A stretch of DNA of 39,588 nucleotides. It comes from a virus. Location: positions 1 through 39,588 of the IMG/VR virus record IMGVR_UViG_3300032236_001549; one strand, given 5' to 3'. Position 1 is the stretch's first letter, and each line of letters begins with the position of its first letter. This document shows, in pieces, positions 21,705-29,053 of the stretch. The position numbers were made by a program, and so were the translations under genes. The notes under the pieces were generated by a model, which made no database searches, was not told where the DNA came from, and saw nothing but the letters and a program-made list of their open reading frames with translations.

Positions 21705-21705
21705 T

Positions 21706-22521
21706 TTACTTCCTCAATTCATCAATAGCTGCCTGAAATGCATTCAAGATACGATTAGAAGTCTTACCTTTCTTAACAGTTTCAGTCAAATGATCATACT
21801 TGTCTGGATTAAATTCTTCCATCTTCAATCGAAGTGACTTAGCAACTTTACTTGCAGCACTCAACTGATCATCAGCAGAAGCATAATGGATTCCATCTCT
21901 TGCTCCTTTCTTAATAATACGATCCCAAGGGAATGCTGTTTTATCATGCCAAACCCACTTTACACTATCTTTCTTATCAGGATTCCAAGAGAATTGCTCC
22001 TTGAATCCCTTCTCAGGCATCGCATCACGATATTCTACAATAGGATCACTACTCAAGTCAAACATCATGTAAATGACACGACCACCTTCTGTAGACTGAA
22101 CCAAAATCAATGAACCATCATCGTGTTCAGCCCAACAATTACTACACAATTCATCGTTGTTAATAGCCTTGTGTCCTGGAACATCATTCGTACTCATATC
22201 AACCTCTAATAATTCATAATATTTGTGAAACCAATCTATTGTATCTGAATAAATGTGTAACTCATCTAATGGAAGATCGGTGTTATATCTGTATTCTGCA
22301 ATTTTATAATAAGCATAATACACTCTATCATTCTTTATGTAAAGAACTTTAATCCAAGTGTTAGGCTTATTTTTAACAAAATAAATTCCATTAATAATGA
22401 TTTCTGGATCTTTTGATACAAATCCTTTCTCAACAGATTCAATGATTTTAATAACAATGAACCATAATATTGCACAGATCAGAAATGTAACTGGAACAAT
22501 GTAAGATTCAATGTTTTCCAT
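21706..22521 (-). CDS. Fusion: membrane domain plus conserved phage domain
   Basis: 271 residues. Residues 1-108 are a transmembrane segment (about 8-26) and a beta domain ('INGIYFVKNKPNTWIKVLYI'), similar in plan to the next gene upstream. Residues 109-271 ('PGHKAINNDELCSNCWAEHD', 'YRDAMPEKGFKEQFSW', 'WHDKTAFPWDRIIKKGARDG') match a separate conserved phage protein. At the joint, codon 109 is an ATG (22197) preceded by GAGG six bases upstream, the expected native start of the second protein. Both a full-length fusion and an internally started 163-residue product are plausible. Function unknown. Confidence 0.82.
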   Translation of the reverse strand: MENIESYIVPVTFLICAILWFIVIKIIESVEKGFVSKDPEIIINGIYFVKNKPNTWIKVLYIKNDRVYYAYYKIAEYRYNTDLPLDELHIYSDTIDWFHKYYELLEVDMSTNDVPGHKAINNDELCSNCWAEHDDGSLILVQSTEGGRVIYMMFDLSSDPIVEYRDAMPEKGFKEQFSWNPDKKDSVKWVWHDKTAFPWDRIIKKGARDGIHYASADDQLSAASKVAKSLRLKMEEFNPDKYDHLTETVKKGKTSNRILNAFQAAIDELRK

Positions 22522-22813
22522 TATACTTGGTTCTCTTGTAACAAGTCAAGAACAAATCATAGTCGGAAGACATATCATGATTGATCTCCTGGCCATTGAT
22601 AGAAAGCATTGTGTAATATACTTTTCCAAAATCTTTTCCAGTCACTTTTACTATAGAAGAGGTTTCTCTATAATCAAATCCGTAATAAGATCCAATCTTT
22701 GGCTGTTTCAAAATATAATAACGAACCCAGTTACCGAAAAGTAACCAAAACGTAGCCAAAGAAGAAACAACTATAATCAAAGTAAAAACAACATCAGCAT
22801 TTTGACAATTCAT
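22508..22813 (-). CDS. Single-pass membrane protein
   Basis: 101 residues from the start at 22813 (MNCQNADVVFTLIIVVSSLA), overlapping the upstream stop as ATGA. A transmembrane helix (about 8-28) is followed by a beta domain ('IVKVTGKDFGKVYYTMLSI') that parallels residues 35-100 of the fusion protein next door, suggesting duplication. Function unknown. Confidence 0.78.
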   Translation of the reverse strand: MNCQNADVVFTLIIVVSSLATFWLLFGNWVRYYILKQPKIGSYYGFDYRETSSIVKVTGKDFGKVYYTMLSINGQEINHDMSSDYDLFLTCYKRTKYNGKH

Positions 22814-23052
22814 TTTATCTCCCAAAAATCTGTATCAACCCAAGTCACCATAATCCTAAATCTCCCTCTTGCCATCCCATCATCTTCTGGAAGAGATGCA
22901 AACTTTTCATTTTTTACTGACAATCTCTCTTCAATCTCAGCAAAGACTTCCTTAGTGAAGTTATCATTCATTAAGTCTTCACCATGGAAAGATCTGTCAT
23001 AGAAAAACTTATCTAGATGATAATACATCAAAGAGTTATGATCTTTTTCCAT
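22810..23052 (-). CDS. Hypothetical protein, possibly leaderless mRNA
   Basis: 80 residues. The C-terminal 'ARGRFRIMVTWVDTD' is paralogous to the end of the protein at 2007-2174. The start at 23052 lies only 7 bases after a -10 box, so the transcript may begin at or near the ATG. An alternative start is Met9 at 23028 (MYYHLDKFF), though no good ribosome-binding site precedes it. Function unknown. Confidence 0.75.
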   Translation of the reverse strand: MEKDHNSLMYYHLDKFFYDRSFHGEDLMNDNFTKEVFAEIEERLSVKNEKFASLPEDDGMARGRFRIMVTWVDTDFWEIK

Positions 23053-23058
23053 AATTTT

Positions 23059-23087
23059 ATTTTATACCATTAAGTAAAATTTGTCAA
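23059..23087 (-). promoter_or_regulatory. Sigma70 promoter abutting a start codon
   Basis: TTGACA (23082-23087) and TAAAAT (23059-23064) on the minus strand, spacer 17 bases. The -35 overlaps the stop codon of the cupin gene. The -10 ends six bases before the ATG at 23050-23052. Confidence 0.85.
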
Positions 23088-23413
23088 ATGAAAGTTGCTT
23101 TCCAGTCTTCATTGTCTGAGAAAAACCTCATTACTTTCAAAGGTTTATCTGAATCATACGAAAATGAGTGAATGACATTTGATTCGATTTCGATGTAAGT
23201 TCCTTTCTTACAGACAACATCTTCACCATAGATTGTAAAGACTGCTTCTCCTTCCAGAAACAACCGTGACTCAATTCCTGAATGATAATGACTCTTTAGA
23301 TTAAAGGGCTTTGTGGCCTCAAAGATATCATGGTTATCGTAACTCTGGAACACTTCAAGAATGAAGTCTTCAATGTTCTCTGGTTCAATCTGTAGTAGTG
23401 TATATGCTTTCAT
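23084..23413 (-). CDS. Acireductone-dioxygenase-like cupin
   Basis: 109 residues. The metal-binding set of acireductone dioxygenase is present: His42-x-His44-x3-Glu48-x-Arg50 and His82. The flanks 'LFLEGEAVFTIYGEDV' and 'KVMRFFSDNEDWKATFI' also follow that family (its 'MRLF…WI' end). True acireductone dioxygenases, of the methionine salvage pathway, are about 180 residues, so this is a trimmed single-cupin version. Enzyme activity is possible but unproven; sugar or ligand binding is an alternative. Confidence 0.8.
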   Translation of the reverse strand: MKAYTLLQIEPENIEDFILEVFQSYDNHDIFEATKPFNLKSHYHSGIESRLFLEGEAVFTIYGEDVVCKKGTYIEIESNVIHSFSYDSDKPLKVMRFFSDNEDWKATFI

Positions 23414-23437
23414 ATTTCTCTGTATATATTCTATAAT

Positions 23438-23466
23438 ACTCTATATATTCTTAAGTGTATCATCAA
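23438..23466 (-). promoter_or_regulatory. Weak candidate promoter for the cupin gene
   Basis: TTGATG (23461-23466) and TAGAGT (23438-23443), spacer 17 bases, minus strand. Both boxes are 4/6. The spacing agrees with the other promoters of this genome but the match is weak. Confidence 0.35.
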
Positions 23467-23535
23467 GGGGGTACATACTTAGTGTCTCAAAGAGTCAAGT
23501 GAAAGTCAAGAACTTTTTTTGAAAAAATAAATTGT
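23467..23535. promoter_or_regulatory. Divergent control region with AGTCAAG repeats
   Basis: This is the centre of the 180-base gap between the two arms. It contains a run of five G at 23467-23471, a pair of AGTCAAG motifs 11 bases apart (about 23491-23510) and T/A homopolymer tracts. The repeats could be an operator, or -35-like TTGACT boxes on the minus strand. No gene is visible in the gap. Confidence 0.45.
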
Positions 23536-23564
23536 TTGACTTTTTTGTTTTGATAGTGCATAAT
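23536..23564 (+). promoter_or_regulatory. Sigma70 promoter of the rightward arm
   Basis: TTGACT (23536-23541) and CATAAT (23559-23564) with a 17-base spacer. The -10 contains the ATG at 23563, so that codon cannot be the start of the following gene; the message must begin near 23571. Confidence 0.85.
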
Positions 23565-23595
23565 GAACAAAATCCAAACCAAAGAGGAATTTAAA

Positions 23596-25761
23596 ATGGC
23601 ATTAAGTGAGAGTAAAAAGATCCTTGCGGCTCTTATAAGCAAAGAACAGATCATTGTAGAAGAGAGAAAGACAGACAAAAATGAAGCGTTCTTTGATCTT
23701 AAGAATAGGCTTCTCGTGATTCCTAAGTTCAATGATGACGTATCCGAAGATGTTACCGATCTTATCATTGGTCATGAAGTGTCTCATTGTCTGTGCACTC
23801 CTCAGGATGAATGGGAAGATGCCATCATGGAAAAGAAGATCAATAAAACGATCCTCAATGTCATTGAAGATAAACGTGTAGATGATTACATTAAGAGGAA
23901 GTATCCAGGATTTAGATCGATTTTTAATCGTGGTTACAAAGAATTGATGAAGATGGATTTCTTTGGTCTATCTGACATTGATATCGATGAACTTAACTTG
24001 GCTGATAAGATCAACCTTTATACTAAGGTAGGTTATATTCCTGGAATTGAATTCGATGCAGAAGAGAAGAAGATTCTTGAAATGGTTGAAAATGTCAATA
24101 GTTTCGATGAAGTTATTAAGGCTTCGGAAGAACTTCAGAGTCATATGCGTAAGGTTTTCTCTCGAAAGTTCAAGACCAACAAGGATGACCTTCTTGAATA
24201 CTATTATGAAGGACATGACGCAACTTATGGTAAATCTGGTGGTGTTTCTTCTGGATATGCTCCCATCATTAATAATCCTCTTCCTCTTCCGGGTGAACCA
24301 CAACCAGAAGTAGAAGAAAATGATATTCTTCAAGATTACACTAAATCTGATGAATATAGTGAAGATGACATGGATCGGATTTATGATGATGCAGAACAAA
24401 ATTATCTGAATTCAAAAACAGATATCAATATGAAGGAAAATCAATCTACTCTATATGACAATTACGCCATTACGAGTATGTACGTTGATATTCCTGATAT
24501 TGATATGAATAGATTCATTGTTGATCATAAGGAAATCTATAATAAGATTAGTATGGATTGTCCAGAATTGATCGAGAACAATATTCATAATAATGAATTC
24601 GCTACCTTTAAGATCGATAATGATTCGGCCATTAATTATCTTCTGAAGGAATTTCGACTCAAGAAGAATGCTTCTCTTCGTAAGAAGGCTCAAGTAAGTA
24701 AGACTGGTGAGATTAGTCCTAATAAGTTGTATTCTTATAAGTTCAATGATGATATCTTCATGAAGAAGGTTAAGGTTCCTAATGAACAAAGTCATGCTAT
24801 GCTTTTCTTTTTGGATTGGTCTAGTTCAATGCAAAAGTATATCAATGGGACTATTAAGCAATTGCTTGCTCTTGTGATGTTCTGTAAGAAACAAAACATT
24901 CCATTTGAAGTCTATGCTTTCTCTAGTAATGATTTTTATGTAGATGATGTTTATGGTGATTACTCTTATTTTAATCATCCTAAAAAGAAGGAATATAATA
25001 CGAGAGAAATGATCCTAGATCCTTTTAATCTGTTTAATCTACTATCTTCGCGAATGACTAATAGTGAATTTAACAGAGCAGCAAATATTCTATTGAAGTA
25101 CAGACATTATAGTTTTTATAATGGTGAATCTTATATTTGTAATGTACCAAGGTGGTTTAGACTAGGTTACACTCCTCTCAATCATTCTATCATTGCATCT
25201 AGACAATTGACGGAACAATTTAAGAGGAAAACGGGTGCAGATATCATTAATAACATTTTCTTGACTGATGGTGAATCACATTCTATTCAGTTTAGATATG
25301 ATGATTTGCATTATGATAATCTAAATTCATTTGACTTCAATATTTACATCAGAGATAAAAAGCGTGGTTTCACTAAGAAGATCATTAAAGGAAATGGAAT
25401 CAGTGAAACAAATGGATGCCTAGATTTGGCTAAAGAACAATCTGATGTTCGCATCATGGGCATTCGTATGATCGACAAAAAGGAACTTAAGTTTAAAGCA
25501 TACGATCTTTTTGGTCATTATGATCATAATGATATCTGGAAGAAAATGACGCATGAGAATGCTGTAAAGATTGGTAATAATTCCTATGATGAGTTCTATA
25601 TTATTCGACCAACAGATGATTCATCTTATAATGAAGAGTCTGATTATAAACTTCCTGAGAAGTTGACTACATCTTCTATTGCCAAGGCATTTAGTAAAGC
25701 CGTAAGTAATAAGATCCAAAATAAGGTCATTCTTAATAAGTTTATTGAATTTATTAGCTGA
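23596..25761 (+). CDS. Metallopeptidase-VWA protein (CobT-like)
   Basis: 721 residues from the ATG at 23596, with an AGAGGA ribosome-binding site. An in-frame ATG at 23563 lies inside the promoter -10 and is excluded. HEVSH at 60-64 is an HExxH zinc site, with 'NVIEDKRVDDYI' after it as a possible third-ligand helix. A charged linker region covers about 190-320. A VWA domain has the MIDAS motif Asp407-W-S-S-S411 and Thr557-Asp558 ('LTDGES'). MoxR-type ATPases often act with such VWA proteins; the MoxR gene is at 3794-4663. Cellular target unknown. Confidence 0.87.
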   Translation: MALSESKKILAALISKEQIIVEERKTDKNEAFFDLKNRLLVIPKFNDDVSEDVTDLIIGHEVSHCLCTPQDEWEDAIMEKKINKTILNVIEDKRVDDYIKRKYPGFRSIFNRGYKELMKMDFFGLSDIDIDELNLADKINLYTKVGYIPGIEFDAEEKKILEMVENVNSFDEVIKASEELQSHMRKVFSRKFKTNKDDLLEYYYEGHDATYGKSGGVSSGYAPIINNPLPLPGEPQPEVEENDILQDYTKSDEYSEDDMDRIYDDAEQNYLNSKTDINMKENQSTLYDNYAITSMYVDIPDIDMNRFIVDHKEIYNKISMDCPELIENNIHNNEFATFKIDNDSAINYLLKEFRLKKNASLRKKAQVSKTGEISPNKLYSYKFNDDIFMKKVKVPNEQSHAMLFFLDWSSSMQKYINGTIKQLLALVMFCKKQNIPFEVYAFSSNDFYVDDVYGDYSYFNHPKKKEYNTREMILDPFNLFNLLSSRMTNSEFNRAANILLKYRHYSFYNGESYICNVPRWFRLGYTPLNHSIIASRQLTEQFKRKTGADIINNIFLTDGESHSIQFRYDDLHYDNLNSFDFNIYIRDKKRGFTKKIIKGNGISETNGCLDLAKEQSDVRIMGIRMIDKKELKFKAYDLFGHYDHNDIWKKMTHENAVKIGNNSYDEFYIIRPTDDSSYNEESDYKLPEKLTTSSIAKAFSKAVSNKIQNKVILNKFIEFIS

Positions 25762-25768
25762 GGTTAAA

Positions 25769-26332
25769 ATGTTAGCATTCGATATAGAAAGTTTGGGACA
25801 TAATGAGAATTCGATTGTTTTGAGTATGGCATTTACATACTTTGAAACTGATGGAGAATATACCATTGATGATCTGAGAGCTAACACCTGCTTCGTCAAG
25901 TTCGATATCAAAGAGCAAAAAGAGAAAGGACGTACAGTTGATACAGATACAGTTGCTTGGTGGAAAAAGCAATGTGAAATCGTACAAAAGAAATCATTGT
26001 TTCCTTCAAGGAATGATGTTTCTGTATTAGAAGGATTGTCAATTGCTCGTAAATTTATCGAAGATAAGACTGGTGGTAAAGAAGAATACATTTTCGTTAG
26101 AGGAAATCTTGATAATTTTCTTATCGATAATCTCTGTACTCAATTTGGTGTTCCCCTTTTGTTTAATTTTTGGCAAGTCCTTGATTTCAGGACAGCAATC
26201 ATTATGACAAAGGAAACATCTACCAAGAATGGTTATTGCCCATTTCCTGGAAGTGATGATCCAACTCTTATAAAGCATTGTCCAGAGAATGATAACATCA
26301 TAGAAGTGATGCAGCTTTTGTATGGCAAATGA
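25769..26332 (+). CDS. DexA-like 3'-5' exonuclease
   Basis: 187 residues from the ATG at 25769, with TGAGGT upstream that overlaps the previous stop; the frame opens earlier at 25745 without a signal. Asp5-x-Glu7 ('FDIESLG'), 'VDTDTVAWWKKQ' at 57-68, 'RGNLDNFLIDNL' with Asp115 and 'VLDFRTAI' with Asp139 are the DEDDh pattern of the family that includes T4 exonuclease A (DexA) and Rv2179c. A late His/Asp pair is in 'KHCPENDNI'. It probably trims single-stranded DNA or RNA ends. Confidence 0.85.
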   Translation: MLAFDIESLGHNENSIVLSMAFTYFETDGEYTIDDLRANTCFVKFDIKEQKEKGRTVDTDTVAWWKKQCEIVQKKSLFPSRNDVSVLEGLSIARKFIEDKTGGKEEYIFVRGNLDNFLIDNLCTQFGVPLLFNFWQVLDFRTAIIMTKETSTKNGYCPFPGSDDPTLIKHCPENDNIIEVMQLLYGK

Positions 26333-26333
26333 T

Positions 26334-26362
26334 TTGACAAATCTATCTAAGTAGAGTAAAAT
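26334..26362 (+). promoter_or_regulatory. Sigma70 promoter for the lipoprotein gene
   Basis: TTGACA (26334-26339) and TAAAAT (26357-26362) with a 17-base spacer, the same as the boxes at 4697-4725 and 23059-23087. It lies just after the exonuclease stop. Confidence 0.88.
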
Positions 26363-26385
26363 GTCCCCATCAACGGAGAAAAACT

Positions 26386-26700
26386 ATGAAAGTTTTATTT
26401 TTTGCTCTACTTTTATCTCTTAGTGGATGTACAGTATATCAGATGAAAGGTCAACCTATGGCAGTTGCTGAACCTATGGCTATGGGATATGGTGGCTATG
26501 GTTATCCTATGATGGGATTTGGTGGCTATGGGTTTGGTTATGGAGGTTGGGGTAGTGGTTTAGGAATCAACATCAATAAAACTTCAGTCAATAATTATTC
26601 ACCAACAGTAACAAATGTAAATAGAGGAGCAAACGTGGCTAGACCAATGGCTGCTCCAATGATGAGAAGTCCTAGTATGGGAATGGGTTTTAGAAGGTAA
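26386..26700 (+). CDS. Gly/Met-rich lipoprotein
   Basis: 104 residues. The signal peptide MKVLFFALLLSLSGC ends with lipobox LSGC (Cys15). The mature part is a repeat of Gly, Tyr and Met (GYGGYGYPMMGFGGYGFGYG) and ends with Met/Pro/Arg-rich sequence. Similar glycine-rich lipoproteins occur in phages and bacteria. Expected in the cell envelope; perhaps a surface or exclusion role, which is speculation. It has its own promoter and a GGAG ribosome-binding site. Confidence 0.85.
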   Translation: MKVLFFALLLSLSGCTVYQMKGQPMAVAEPMAMGYGGYGYPMMGFGGYGFGYGGWGSGLGININKTSVNNYSPTVTNVNRGANVARPMAAPMMRSPSMGMGFRR

Positions 26701-26704
26701 AAAT

Positions 26705-27013
26705 ATGTGTAAGTTTGTAGTTTTGTACGGTAAGAACACTATTCCAGGTCTTTCTGGAACCAGTTATGAGATTTATGATTTGGTTACATTTGATCCTAAG
26801 AAGGATATCGAAAACCAAATGCGTAAGTACGTGTTTAAGGAATTTCATAAGAGGGGAAAGAACCCTTGGAAGCTACGTAAAGAAGTATTCTGTAGACGCA
26901 GACATATCTTCTTTGGTGATGGTAGAATCTTTGCTGAAAGAACAAAGATTTTCGATCATGAAAATACCAATGAGTTTTTTTGTTTTGTTCCTAAAGAGTG
27001 CTTTGAGTTTTAA
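26705..27013 (+). CDS. Basic hypothetical protein
   Basis: 102 residues, beginning MCKFVVLYGKNTIPGLSGTS. The centre (about 55-72) is rich in Lys and Arg (HKRGKNPWKLRKEVFCRRR), which could bind nucleic acid. No family recognised. Confidence 0.75.
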   Translation: MCKFVVLYGKNTIPGLSGTSYEIYDLVTFDPKKDIENQMRKYVFKEFHKRGKNPWKLRKEVFCRRRHIFFGDGRIFAERTKIFDHENTNEFFCFVPKECFEF

Positions 27014-27016
27014 GTT

Positions 27017-27163
27017 ATGATTATTTTTATTGTTATTTTTACTTTCTATATTGGTTACTGTACTCGCGAACTTCGTGATGAGATGGGATTTATTCCTTGG
27101 AGTCTGTGGCTGTTGGTGTTTTCTGTGTTTGTGTTTATGATTCTGAGTTACATGGGTTTCTAA
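27017..27163 (+). CDS. Small two-helix membrane protein
   Basis: 48 residues, MIIFIVIFTFYIGYCTRELR then a Trp-rich second hydrophobic segment ending in SYMGF. Helices at about 1-14 and 27-46 with a charged turn. It follows its neighbour by three bases. Function unknown. Confidence 0.75.
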   Translation: MIIFIVIFTFYIGYCTRELRDEMGFIPWSLWLLVFSVFVFMILSYMGF

Positions 27164-27176
27164 GTGGAGAAGTAAG

Positions 27177-27332
27177 ATGAACGTAGCGCAACTTATTGAT
27201 ATTCTTGAACAATTTCCAATGGATATGGAAATCATTGTATATGACGAATATAGGACTATGTATGGTGAACCAGATATAACCGAAGTTGGTCCATTTGCGT
27301 CTGGAAAGTTGTCTGTACATTTGATGAATTGA
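27177..27332 (+). CDS. Small protein, 'LI-x-x-L-x-x-FP' family
   Basis: 51 residues, MNVAQLIDILEQFPMDMEII and on. An N-terminal helix, 'F-P-x-D-x-E-I', then strand 'VYDEY' is a common phage accessory design, shared with 13757-13924 and less closely with 38985-39326. A GGAG lies before the start. Function unknown. Confidence 0.75.
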   Translation: MNVAQLIDILEQFPMDMEIIVYDEYRTMYGEPDITEVGPFASGKLSVHLMN

Positions 27333-27349
27333 AGAAACATATTCATATT

Positions 27350-27439
27350 ATGAAACTATTTAATCCTTCATATAAAGTTGAAGCCGTGGAAGAAATCATA
27401 GAACAAAAAATGAGAATTGATATTGATGGTGAATTATAA
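27350..27439 (+). CDS. Very small hypothetical protein
   Basis: 29 residues, MKLFNPSYKVEAVEEIIEQK and nine more. The stop overlaps the next ATG (TAATG), consistent with a real coupled gene, but its length alone gives no support. Confidence 0.5.
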   Translation: MKLFNPSYKVEAVEEIIEQKMRIDIDGEL

Positions 27440-27549
27440 TGGATAAAGAAGAACTATTTGATTTTATTATATTCATTTTTGTTACATTGGGACTAACCCA
27501 ATTGGTTGATATTATCATATGGCTTTTTGAACACATAAGAGTAGTATGA
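27439..27549 (+). CDS. Very small membrane protein
   Basis: 36 residues, MDKEELFDFIIFIFVTLGLT followed by QLVDIIIWLFEHIRVV. One or two short hydrophobic helices. Joined to both neighbours by overlaps (TAATG before, ATGA-type after). Function unknown. Confidence 0.6.
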   Translation: MDKEELFDFIIFIFVTLGLTQLVDIIIWLFEHIRVV

Positions 27550-27761
27550 TGACTTGGGATGAGTTTTGTGATATTCTTCAGGAACCTATTGAAGGTAAAC
27601 ATAATCTTAGTACAGAAATGGCTAGACTAGTAACATTCAGTTATGCCTTGTCTACTGTTGTAACTGAATTAACAAAAGAAAATGAAGAGTTGAAGAACAG
27701 ATTATTTAAATTAGAAGATTATGTAGTCGAACAATTACATCATAAGGCAGAAAATGAATAA
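27546..27761 (+). CDS. Small helical protein
   Basis: 71 residues, beginning MMTWDEFCDILQEPIEGKHN. The C-terminal half (LTKENEELKNRLFKLEDYVV) has leucine heptads and probably forms a coiled coil. The start may also be the second ATG at 27549. Function unknown. Confidence 0.72.
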   Translation: MMTWDEFCDILQEPIEGKHNLSTEMARLVTFSYALSTVVTELTKENEELKNRLFKLEDYVVEQLHHKAENE

Positions 27762-27924
27762 AGAAAGTATTACTATTGTCCTAAAAGGACTTCCAGATGA
27801 ATACACAAAGTCTGTATTTGAATTTGTCAGTGACATTTTAGATTATTCGAGTGATAGACAATTCACTATTACTCAATCATATGATAAAAATGATACGTAT
27901 AAAATCAAAGTGAGATTAAAATAA
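27754..27924 (+). CDS. Small hypothetical protein
   Basis: 56 residues, MNKESITIVLKGLPDEYTKS and on: strand, helix, strand with a charged end. The start overlaps the upstream gene by 8 bases and the stop joins the next ATG as TAATG. Function unknown. Confidence 0.7.
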   Translation: MNKESITIVLKGLPDEYTKSVFEFVSDILDYSSDRQFTITQSYDKNDTYKIKVRLK

Positions 27925-28268
27925 TGTCAGATAAAAAATACACCGAAGAAGATATTCTAGAGTTTGCTAAGATCATTTCAAGTGCATATAACATTCCTCT
28001 CAAATACATTCTGAATCGTGTCCCAAATAATAAACCTTTTAAAATGAATGAGAATGTGTTACAATTAGCTGAAGAGGCTGGTTTCTGTTTTTGGGGCGAT
28101 GAATCTTGGAGGCCGAATGGAGCAATCATCGATTGGTCAACGGATTACGATCAAACCCTAGCAGATTACACGAAACTTATCATTAAGAAGTGTCTAGAAT
28201 TAATGGATGACACTAGTTACCTTGATGTTGCAGAAGGTAATATTAAGGAATATTTTGGAATTGAATAA
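27924..28268 (+). CDS. FGIE-tail family protein, copy 1
   Basis: 114 residues. Region 'EEAGFCFWGDESWRPNGAII' is distinctive. The C-terminal 'LIIKKCLELM…EGNIKEYFGIE' aligns with the ends of the proteins at 29050 and 29671. The last codons and overlap (GGAATTGAATAATG) belong to a repeated gene-junction sequence. Function unknown. Confidence 0.8.
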   Translation: MSDKKYTEEDILEFAKIISSAYNIPLKYILNRVPNNKPFKMNENVLQLAEEAGFCFWGDESWRPNGAIIDWSTDYDQTLADYTKLIIKKCLELMDDTSYLDVAEGNIKEYFGIE

Positions 28269-28426
28269 TGGAAAGAGCAACTGAACTAGAGTATCTACGT
28301 TGGTTCTATTGTAATGCTGATTTTGGACCAGCTGATAGTGACGTTCGTTACTATTTGAATAAGCGGTTTGTGGAACAGAAAGATAAACTGTTGCCCGAAG
28401 GTTACGGAGAAGAAGACGAGTGTTAA
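28268..28426 (+). CDS. Conserved small phage protein, 'LEYLRWFY' family
   Basis: 52 residues, MERATELEYLRWFYCNADFG then PADSDVRYYLNKRF and 'LLPEGYG'. This is a small protein conserved in many phages and prophages, usually called hypothetical. It overlaps the next gene's GTG start by 7 bases. Confidence 0.82.
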   Translation: MERATELEYLRWFYCNADFGPADSDVRYYLNKRFVEQKDKLLPEGYGEEDEC

Positions 28427-28656
28427 AACTTACCGAAGTTCAAAAGAAAGCAATTAAGATGACCGTAAAGGATATCTCTAAAATGGTACTTGTTTATATA
28501 GTTATTCTTATTATTACAACGAGTATTGGTTTTTTCGCATTCAATCACCCCATTTTCTTCTTTGGGTTAATTTCGGTCGGAATAGTTTTTTTAGCAATAT
28601 TTAATCTATATCAAGATAATTTAAGCAAAATCTGTAATAAACAAAGAAGAAATTAG
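28420..28656 (+). CDS. Two-helix membrane protein with GTG start
   Basis: 78 residues if started at the GTG at 28420, with GGAG about 14 bases upstream in the previous gene. Transmembrane segments are at about 21-41 and 44-63, with polar ends. An internal ATG at codon 14 is an alternative. Function unknown. Confidence 0.7.
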   Translation: MLKLTEVQKKAIKMTVKDISKMVLVYIVILIITTSIGFFAFNHPIFFFGLISVGIVFLAIFNLYQDNLSKICNKQRRN

Positions 28657-28660
28657 AATA

Positions 28661-29053
28661 ATGAAAACTAAACTGATTACTGCTGAAGAAGCGAGAGAAA
28701 TGCGATCAATGGATATGGTTCATTTTCTTAATAATGATATGGAAAAATATATCAAGTATATCAATAAAAAGATTAGAGAAGAAACAAAGAACGGAATGTT
28801 TGGATTTGAGTTATGGTATACTCATTATGTTTCAACTTCACCTGATCCAGTAATTTCAGAATTATCAGAACAAAAGATGATGATGCTAATCAGTCTTCTG
28901 GAAGAAAATGGTTATAGGGCATATCTGGATCGCGGTAAGAGACTTTGCGTATGGTGGAATAAGAAAGAAGAACCAAAACCATCAGAGTTTGAAGTTGTTC
29001 AACATGAACTGACGTTTAAGGAACCTTGGTATTGTTTCTGGAGAAAGTCATGA
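28661..29053 (+). CDS. Conserved phage hypothetical protein
   Basis: 130 residues, beginning MKTKLITAEEAREMRSMDMV. A helical first half is followed by 'MMMLISLLEENGYRAYLDRG', a pattern common in phage proteins of this size, and a 'LCVWWNKKEE' strand. The next start overlaps its stop as ATGA. Function unknown. Confidence 0.78.
   Translation: MKTKLITAEEAREMRSMDMVHFLNNDMEKYIKYINKKIREETKNGMFGFELWYTHYVSTSPDPVISELSEQKMMMLISLLEENGYRAYLDRGKRLCVWWNKKEEPKPSEFEVVQHELTFKEPWYCFWRKS

Noticed and set aside
23563-23595. ATG at 23563 as start of the metallopeptidase-VWA gene
   Set aside because: It lies inside the -10 box of the promoter at 23536-23564, so it would not be in the transcript; the ATG at 23596 has a good ribosome-binding site.
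23968-24399. 143-codon antisense frame in the VWA gene
   Set aside because: It is a mirror of the coding frame with hydrophobic, Ile/Phe-rich low-quality sequence, no ribosome-binding site and no conserved motif. Other antisense frames in this arm (24451, 25621, 26873) were rejected for the same reason.
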